NCBI GenBank assembly: GCA_945872875.1
Contig: CAMCBB010000025.1
Coordinates: forward strand, 1-19,037
Reading direction: 5' to 3'
DNA: 19,037 nucleotides
Source: Flavobacterium psychrophilum
GTDB taxonomy: Bacteria; Bacteroidota; Bacteroidia; Flavobacteriales; Flavobacteriaceae
Position 1 is the stretch's first letter; each line of letters opens with the position of its first letter. The notes under the pieces are model-generated. The model was given only the letters and a program-made list of their open reading frames with translations. It did not search any database and was not told the origin of the DNA. Positions 13,762 to 19,037 of this stretch are shown here, in pieces. The position numbers and the translations under genes were made by a program.

Positions 13762-14298
13762 ATGCGTAAATTAGAAAATAGTGAATTAGACCGTAAATCG
13801 GTTACTGATTTTAAATTGGCCAACAAAACTCCTATCGTCATTATTCTTGATGATATTAGAAGTTTGCATAATATTGGTTCAGTATTTAGAACTTCGGATG
13901 CTTTTTTAATCGAAAAAATTTACTTGTGCGGAATTACCGCTACGCCTCCAAACAAAGAAATTCATAAGACCGCTCTTGGCGCTACAGATACAGTAGCATG
14001 GGAATATGCCAAAGATGTACTGGAAGTAATTACCAAATTAAAAGCTGAAAACACAACTGTTTATGCAATTGAACAAGTTGAAAATGCTGTTTTTCTAGAT
14101 AATTTTCAACCTATAAAAGAAACTAAATATGCTTTAGTTTTTGGAAACGAAGTGTATGGCGTTTCGCAAGAAGCCATAAAAATGTGTGACGGTTGTATTG
14201 AAATTCCACAATTGGGAACCAAACACTCCTTAAATATTTCGGTTAGTGCCGGAATAGTTGTTTGGGATTTATTTCAAAAGATGAAAAACTTAAGCTAA
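13762..14298 (+). CDS. SpoU/TrmH family RNA methyltransferase
   Basis: This 178-residue SPOUT-class enzyme methylates the 2'-O-ribose of an rRNA or tRNA nucleotide using SAM. The three SpoU motifs are in order: motif 1 LDDIRSLHNIGSVFRTSDAF (29-48) with Asn37 and the catalytic-type Arg43, motif 2 ALVFGNEVYGVS (124-135), and motif 3 IEIPQLGTKHSLNISVSAG (146-164), which forms the deep trefoil knot that binds SAM. The protein consists of little more than the catalytic domain and lacks an N-terminal substrate-binding domain of the RlmB kind, so it resembles small tRNA methylases such as TrmH or TrmL. The exact target is not predictable. It starts at an ATG 12 bases after the terminator of DUF1573 and may rely on readthrough or on a promoter I cannot see. 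Its stop overlaps the last codons of the convergent folK-dNK gene by nine bases. Confidence 0.9.
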   Translation: MRKLENSELDRKSVTDFKLANKTPIVIILDDIRSLHNIGSVFRTSDAFLIEKIYLCGITATPPNKEIHKTALGATDTVAWEYAKDVLEVITKLKAENTTVYAIEQVENAVFLDNFQPIKETKYALVFGNEVYGVSQEAIKMCDGCIEIPQLGTKHSLNISVSAGIVVWDLFQKMKNLS

Positions 14299-15423
14299 TT
14301 TCTTTTGAATTTCCTCTAAGACAAAAATATAATCTTCTTGATTTTTCAAAAAATCAAGTTCAGAAATGTCTATAATTAATACATTCAAATCTTGTTGGGT
14401 TTTAATATAATCCAAATAGCCGTTATTGATTTTATCTAAATATTCAGCTGGAATTTCTTGCTCGTAACTTCTACCTCTTCGTTTAATATTTTGAAGCAAT
14501 CGCTCTGTATTTTGATACAAATAAATATACAAATCGGGCTTTGGCATTTCTTTATAGATAATATCAAATAGCGTTTTATATAATCTAAACTCATCTTCTG
14601 CCAAAGTTACTTTTGCAAAAATTAGGGATTTAAAAATGTGATAATCGGCAACAATGAAGTCTTTAAACAAATCAAATTGTGCTAAATCATCTGATATTTG
14701 TTGGTAGCGATCAGCTAAAAAAGACATCTCTAACGGAAACGCATATCGGTTTTGATCTTTATAAAATTTAGGTAAAAAAGGATTGTCTGCAAAGCGTTCA
14801 AAAACTGTTTTAGCATTAAAATCTTCTGCTATTTTAGAAACTAAAGTAGTTTTTCCGGCACCAATATTTCCTTCGACTGCGATGTAATTAAAATTTTCTA
14901 AACTAATTTTAGAAAGCGGTGCACTAAGTGGTGCTATTTTAGTACAAGCCCCTGTATCGGTGCATTCTGATAATAATTCAGAAATTGATTTATTTGTAAT
15001 TGGATGCATCCAATCGGAAACAATCTCTGAAAGTGGCAACAAAACAAATAGTCGATTTTGCAACTGATTATGAGGAACTTCAAGCAAATCAGATTTCAAA
15101 ACCTCTGCTCCAAAAGCGATAATATCAATGTCAATTATTCGAGGTAAATAAGTTAAACTTTTCGTTCTAATTCTGCCTAACTTTTTTTCAAGCTTTAGAA
15201 TTTTCTTAATTAATTTAACCGGAGTTAAATTAGTATGAACGGCAACAGCACAATTGTAAAAAGAGTCGCTTTCAAATCCCCAAGAATCTGATTCATATAA
15301 AGAAGAAACCTTCACAACAGTAGCAACTTCATGATGTATTGAAGCAATGGCTTGCTCAATATTTTCATGACGATTTCCTTGATTACTGCCTAATGATAGG
15401 ATTACTTGTTGTTGTAAATTCAT
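14290..15423 (-). CDS. Fused FolK (HPPK) and deoxynucleoside kinase
   Basis: Two enzymes are joined in 377 residues. The first (about 1-155) is 6-hydroxymethyl-7,8-dihydropterin pyrophosphokinase of folate synthesis: LSLGSNQGNR (10-18) is the family opening, and LPRIIDIDIIAFG (93-105) has the magnesium-binding Asp98 and Asp100. After a roughly 20-residue linker, the second (about 178-377) is a deoxynucleoside kinase for dNTP salvage. It has P-loop GNIGAGKTT (185-193), Glu209 in VFERF where dNKs keep a catalytic-type Glu, and the arginine-rich lid KRRGRSYEQEI (314-324). Each half has the length of the free enzyme, so neither looks decayed. It starts at an ATG (15421-15423), divergent from sppA. 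I recall the same fusion annotated in other Bacteroidota. The preferred nucleoside cannot be stated. Confidence 0.9.
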   Translation of the reverse strand: MNLQQQVILSLGSNQGNRHENIEQAIASIHHEVATVVKVSSLYESDSWGFESDSFYNCAVAVHTNLTPVKLIKKILKLEKKLGRIRTKSLTYLPRIIDIDIIAFGAEVLKSDLLEVPHNQLQNRLFVLLPLSEIVSDWMHPITNKSISELLSECTDTGACTKIAPLSAPLSKISLENFNYIAVEGNIGAGKTTLVSKIAEDFNAKTVFERFADNPFLPKFYKDQNRYAFPLEMSFLADRYQQISDDLAQFDLFKDFIVADYHIFKSLIFAKVTLAEDEFRLYKTLFDIIYKEMPKPDLYIYLYQNTERLLQNIKRRGRSYEQEIPAEYLDKINNGYLDYIKTQQDLNVLIIDISELDFLKNQEDYIFVLEEIQKKLA

Positions 15424-15460
15424 AGTCTACAAAATAACTAAAAGAAATTCAGAATTAAAG

Positions 15461-15492
15461 TATATTTGTGCTTTCTGTTGATAACTATTTTG
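15461..15492 (+). promoter_or_regulatory. Candidate promoter of sppA
   Basis: TATATTTG at 15461-15468 is an exact -7 match but lacks a -33 partner. A second option is TTTG (15465-15468) followed 17 bases later by the shortened box TATTTTG (15486-15492). They would give leaders of about 80 and 60 bases. The region is the divergent gap between folK-dNK and sppA. Confidence 0.4.
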
Positions 15493-15556
15493 TTTACTCC
15501 AAATTGATTCTGTAACAAAAATCAACATCACGCAACTAATTGAAAAATATAAAATT

Positions 15557-17314
15557 ATGAGGTTTTTAGGTAATGTATTAGCAACGATTGTAGGGTTGTT
15601 TGTGTTTTTTATGGTTAGTTTTTTTGGACTCGTGGTAATTGGAGCGCTTTTCAGTAGCTCAGAAGATACAGTTACTATTAAAGACAATTCGGTAATTGAA
15701 TTGGATTTGTCTGAAATAAAATACGATTATGCCGGGAAGGTCAATTTTAAAGATTTTGACTATACAGTCGCAGATCATAATGGTTTATCGGATGTGCTAA
15801 AAGCAATTGATCACGCAAAAACAGACGACAAGATTAAAGGAATTTCGATACTGAACTCAGTATCCGATTTAGGAATTGCGCAAACAAAAGCACTTCGTGA
15901 TCAACTGGAAGAGTTTAAAAAATCAGGGAAATTTATATATTCTTATGCGGATAATTATTCCCAAAAAGAATATTTTTTAAATTCGGTTGCCAACAAAATT
16001 TACATTAATCCAATTGGGGATTTTAATTTTAAAGGTTTGTCTGCAGAAATTATGTTCTTTAAAGATTTTGAAGATAAATCGGGATTAAAAATGGAGGTGA
16101 TTCGCCATGGGAAATACAAAAGTGCAGTGGAGCCCTTTTTAGAAAACAAAATGAGCGAAGCCAACCGGGAGCAAACCACCCAATTATTAAGTTCTATTTG
16201 GAATTCCATTTTGGTAGACATCGCAAAAAGCAGAAAAGTAACAACTGAAAAACTGAATCAAATTGCTGAAGGCTTATTAGCAAGAACACCTGAAATGGCT
16301 AAAAAAGAAAATTTGATAGACATTATTGCATACGAAGATATTTATCATAACGACATTAGAAAAGCACTTCAAGTAAATTCTGACGGAGACTACAATAAAG
16401 TTTCCATTTCAGATTATGCAAATGAAGTGGCACTTTCTACCATTGATTTTTCATCAAAAGATGTTATTGCAGTTATTTATGCACAGGGAGAAATTGGCAG
16501 CGGTGAGGGAGATGTAAATGAAATTGGTGAAGGTTCAATGCGTCGTTCACTTCAAGATGCTAGAAAAGATAAAAATGTAAAGGCAATTGTTTTACGAATT
16601 AATAGTCCGGGTGGAAATGCCTTAACTTCAGAATTGATTTGGAGAGAAATTGAAATTACAAAAAAGGTAAAACCTGTAGTGGTTTCTATGGGAGATTATG
16701 CGGCATCGGGTGGTTATTATATTGCATGTAATGCAAATAAAATATTTGCTGAAGCAAATACCATTACCGGTTCAATAGGTGTTTTTGGTTTATTGCCAAA
16801 CTTTTCTGAAGCAGCTAAAAAAATTGGAATCTCAACGGAACTAGTAAAAACAAATGCCAACGCAGCAGAATACAGTCCTTTCAAACCTATGGACGAAAAC
16901 TACAGAGGATTTGCACAAGAAGGGGTGGAAAGAATTTATGGTGTATTCTTACAAAGAGTTGCTGCAGGTAGAAAACTAACTACAGCACAAGTTGATGCCA
17001 TTGGACAAGGAAGAGTTTGGAGTGGTCAAGATGCTCTAAGAATAGGTCTTGTAGATAAAATTGGCGGAATGGATGAAGCTTTAATTGAAGCGGCTAAACT
17101 TGGTAAAACAAACCAATACAGAACTAAAAATTATCCAGAAATTGATAAAGAATTTGGAGATATTTTATCACAATTTGGTTTAGCACAAAGCAAAGAAAGT
17201 ATCATAAAAGAGTCAATTGGAACAGAAAATTATGAGGTGTTAAAACATATAAAACAAATGACATCCCAAAAAGGACTGCAAGCTCGAATGGCTTACGAAT
17301 TGAAAATAAAATAA
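15557..17314 (+). CDS. sppA: Signal peptide peptidase SppA, 67K type
   Basis: SppA is a membrane-bound serine-lysine protease that degrades signal peptides left in the inner membrane after secretion. The 585-residue length fits the tandem-domain (67 kDa) type of Gram-negative bacteria. One N-terminal membrane helix (about 9-33) anchors it. The first ClpP-like domain supplies the general base, Lys188 in GKYKSAVEPF. The second supplies the nucleophile, Ser384 in GDYAASGGYYIACNA, followed by the conserved AEANTITGSIGVFG segment. The inactive repeat of each pair is degenerate, as usual. The ATG at 15557 directly precedes the hydrophobic anchor. It ends in its own terminator. The neighbour downstream, an AsmA-like protein, also concerns the envelope, but a shared transcript is unlikely because of that terminator. 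Confidence 0.95.
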   Translation: MRFLGNVLATIVGLFVFFMVSFFGLVVIGALFSSSEDTVTIKDNSVIELDLSEIKYDYAGKVNFKDFDYTVADHNGLSDVLKAIDHAKTDDKIKGISILNSVSDLGIAQTKALRDQLEEFKKSGKFIYSYADNYSQKEYFLNSVANKIYINPIGDFNFKGLSAEIMFFKDFEDKSGLKMEVIRHGKYKSAVEPFLENKMSEANREQTTQLLSSIWNSILVDIAKSRKVTTEKLNQIAEGLLARTPEMAKKENLIDIIAYEDIYHNDIRKALQVNSDGDYNKVSISDYANEVALSTIDFSSKDVIAVIYAQGEIGSGEGDVNEIGEGSMRRSLQDARKDKNVKAIVLRINSPGGNALTSELIWREIEITKKVKPVVVSMGDYAASGGYYIACNANKIFAEANTITGSIGVFGLLPNFSEAAKKIGISTELVKTNANAAEYSPFKPMDENYRGFAQEGVERIYGVFLQRVAAGRKLTTAQVDAIGQGRVWSGQDALRIGLVDKIGGMDEALIEAAKLGKTNQYRTKNYPEIDKEFGDILSQFGLAQSKESIIKESIGTENYEVLKHIKQMTSQKGLQARMAYELKIK

Positions 17315-17333
17315 ACTTTCAACACTAAAATAC

Positions 17334-17368
17334 AAAAAATCCGTTTTACTAAAAAGCGGATTTTTTTA
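17334..17368 (+). terminator. Intrinsic terminator after sppA
   Basis: The stem aaaaaatccg (17334-17343) pairs with cggattttttt (17357-17367), and the inner tttt/aaaa can extend it. The T-run follows. It begins 20 bases after the sppA stop. Confidence 0.82.
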
Positions 17369-17466
17369 TTAAATAATTAAGCTAATTTATAACACAATAT
17401 TAACGATTAATTCGATTTTGTTTATTAACTTTAGATAGATAGAAAAAGAAAATAGATTAGTAGAGT

Positions 17467-19037
17467 ATGGATAAGAAAATGGTATTTAAGAAAGTTTTGA
17501 AAATTAGTGGAATTGTTTTATTGGTGTTATTTGTGGGGGCTTTTTCAGTGCCCTATTTGTTTAAAGACAAGATACAAGAAAAAGTAACAAAAGCACTTAA
17601 TGATAATGTTGATGCTAAAATAACATTTAAAAATGCTGATTTAAGCTTATTTTCAAGTTTTCCAAAAGCTACTATTTCAATCGAAAAATTAGCCGTAATA
17701 AACAAAGCCCCTTTTGAAGGAGATACCCTAGTGGCGTTTCAAGAACTGAACTTAAAAATGTCGGTAATGGAACTATTTAATGATGCTAATGAACCAATGA
17801 AAATTGAAGGTGTCGCATCAAAAAACGGATTAATAAACATTATTTTTAACAAAGAGGGTGTGGGTAATTATGACATTGCCTTGAAAAATAAGAAGCAGGA
17901 AAGTGCCGATAAAAGCAAGCCCCTAGCATTCAAAATAAACAACTATGAAGTTGAAAATTTTAAATTCAGATTCACCAACGAAGCGACTAAAATAAAAATA
18001 GAGTTGGACAGCATTAACCATTCGGGCTCTGGCGATTTTACAAACAATATTTTAGATTTAGATACCAAAACTACAGCCAAAGTTTCAATGAGCATGGACA
18101 AGATGAATTACATGAAAAATGTAGCTGTATCTTTAGATGCCGTTTTGGGATTAGACTTGGACAAAAGCAAATATACTTTTAAAGAAAACAAAGCAAAAAT
18201 CAATGACTTGGAATTAGAGTTTGATGGATTTTTACAACTAGTTTCTACAGGACAGTTGTATGATATGAAATTTAAAACCCCTAATTCATCATTCAAAAAT
18301 TTCTTAGGATTAATTCCGGCAGCCTACCGAAGTAATATTGAAAATGTAAAAACTTCAGGCGATTTTAGCGTGGTTGGTTTTGCTAAAGGATTACTTTCAG
18401 ACAAATCAGTTCCAAAATTTAATATTGCAATTGCATCCAACAATGCCTCATTTCAATATCCTGATTTACCAAAATCGGTTAAAAATATCATAATCGACAC
18501 TAAAATAATTAATGAAAGTGGTGTGATGAATGACACCTATGTTAATTTAGACAAGCTTTCTTTTTCTATTGATCGCGATGTTTTTAATGCAAAAGCAACC
18601 ATAAAAAATGTAGCTACTAATGCATTAGTAGATGCTTCGCTTAAGGGAACCATCAATTTAGGAAACTTCTCTAAAGCCTATCCAGTAAAATTAAAAATTC
18701 CGCTTTATGGAATATTAAAGGCCGATGTAACTACCAAATTTGATATGGCTTCGGTTGAAAAAAGCGACTATCAAAAAATCAACAATGCTGGCTCCATGAG
18801 CCTTTCCGGATTTAAATATGTTGACGATGCCGGTAAAGTAATGACCATCAGCAGTGCCAAAATACAATTCAATCCAAGCCGCGTGAATCTTCAAGAGTTT
18901 AATGCAACAACTGGAAAAAGCGATGTTAAGGCAACAGGTACGCTAGATAATTTTTATGGATTTGTTTTTCGAAACCAAGAATTGAAAGGAAATTTCAATA
19001 TAGCTTCCAATCAAATCGCTGTGTCTGATTTTATGAC
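17467..19037 (+). CDS. AsmA-like family protein (5' part, runs off the window)
   Basis: The frame from the ATG at 17467 is open to the end of the window (523 codons plus two bases) with no stop. The product begins with a short basic stretch and one membrane helix (about residues 10-34, ending SVPYLF). A long beta-rich periplasmic region follows, with KDKIQEKVTKALNDNVDAKI then FKNADLSLFSSFPKATISIEKLAV, the usual opening of AsmA/TamB-related proteins. These are bridge-like proteins thought to carry phospholipid between the two membranes or to aid outer-membrane assembly. The repeated NYDIALKNK, FKFRFTNEATKIKIELDSI and similar strand patterns agree. A weak -7-like TAACTTTA lies at 17426-17433. 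The C-terminal AsmA domain, if present, is outside the window, so the final length is unknown. Confidence 0.82.
   Translation, partial: MDKKMVFKKVLKISGIVLLVLFVGAFSVPYLFKDKIQEKVTKALNDNVDAKITFKNADLSLFSSFPKATISIEKLAVINKAPFEGDTLVAFQELNLKMSVMELFNDANEPMKIEGVASKNGLINIIFNKEGVGNYDIALKNKKQESADKSKPLAFKINNYEVENFKFRFTNEATKIKIELDSINHSGSGDFTNNILDLDTKTTAKVSMSMDKMNYMKNVAVSLDAVLGLDLDKSKYTFKENKAKINDLELEFDGFLQLVSTGQLYDMKFKTPNSSFKNFLGLIPAAYRSNIENVKTSGDFSVVGFAKGLLSDKSVPKFNIAIASNNASFQYPDLPKSVKNIIIDTKIINESGVMNDTYVNLDKLSFSIDRDVFNAKATIKNVATNALVDASLKGTINLGNFSKAYPVKLKIPLYGILKADVTTKFDMASVEKSDYQKINNAGSMSLSGFKYVDDAGKVMTISSAKIQFNPSRVNLQEFNATTGKSDVKATGTLDNFYGFVFRNQELKGNFNIASNQIAVSDFM

Noticed and set aside
1..19037. Mobile element, defence island, toxin-antitoxin pair or biosynthetic cluster
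   Set aside because: No transposase, integrase, terminal repeats or relevant domains were seen; nearly every gene has a housekeeping or conserved envelope-related family assignment.

Overview
This AT-rich window reads as chromosome of a flavobacterium-like member of the Bacteroidota. The grounds are: several copies of the TAnnTTTG promoter -7 box used by the Bacteroidota primary sigma factor, little sign of Shine-Dalgarno sites, family content typical of Flavobacteriaceae (S46 dipeptidyl peptidase, DUF4153, DUF1573, a two-repeat DUF1508 protein, a FolK-deoxynucleoside kinase fusion, AsmA-like protein), and coding sequences that match the general form of flavobacterial homologues. The genus is inference; no search was run.

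Layout: (1) 1-117 is the 3' end of a gene entering from the left, followed by a shared bidirectional terminator and a class I methyltransferase on the minus strand. (2) About 876-941 is a short heptamer-repeat patch between the methyltransferase and a divergent YkgJ-type cysteine-cluster protein. (3) A DUF1343/NamZ-type lipoprotein (minus) converges on the YkgJ gene and diverges from an FtsX/LolCE-type ABC permease (plus). (4) 4009-9166 holds a closely spaced plus-strand set: waaA (Kdo transferase), a DUF4153 membrane protein and a secreted DPP11-type S46 peptidase. (5) A tiny Ala/Asp/Thr-rich lipoprotein gene has its own promoter and terminator. (6) A minus-strand block holds a DUF1508 protein, a tRNA-Gly/tRNA-Leu operon with a near-perfect promoter, and mutS. 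(7) Plus-strand DUF1573 protein and a SpoU/TrmH RNA methyltransferase converge on a minus-strand folK-dNK fusion gene. (8) sppA and the first 523 codons of an AsmA-like protein finish the window on the plus strand.

The common theme is envelope biogenesis and turnover (WaaA, LolCE-like permease, NamZ-like muramidase, SppA, AsmA-like protein, DPP11) mixed with information and nucleotide housekeeping (MutS, tRNAs, RNA methyltransferase, FolK-dNK). I see no insertion sequence, phage, CRISPR array, toxin-antitoxin pair, defence island or biosynthetic cluster. I do not claim a new system. The items most worth a second look are the heptamer array over the start of the YkgJ gene, three genes whose best start is TTG, the 13-bp copy of the tRNA-Leu 5' end, and the enzyme fusion.
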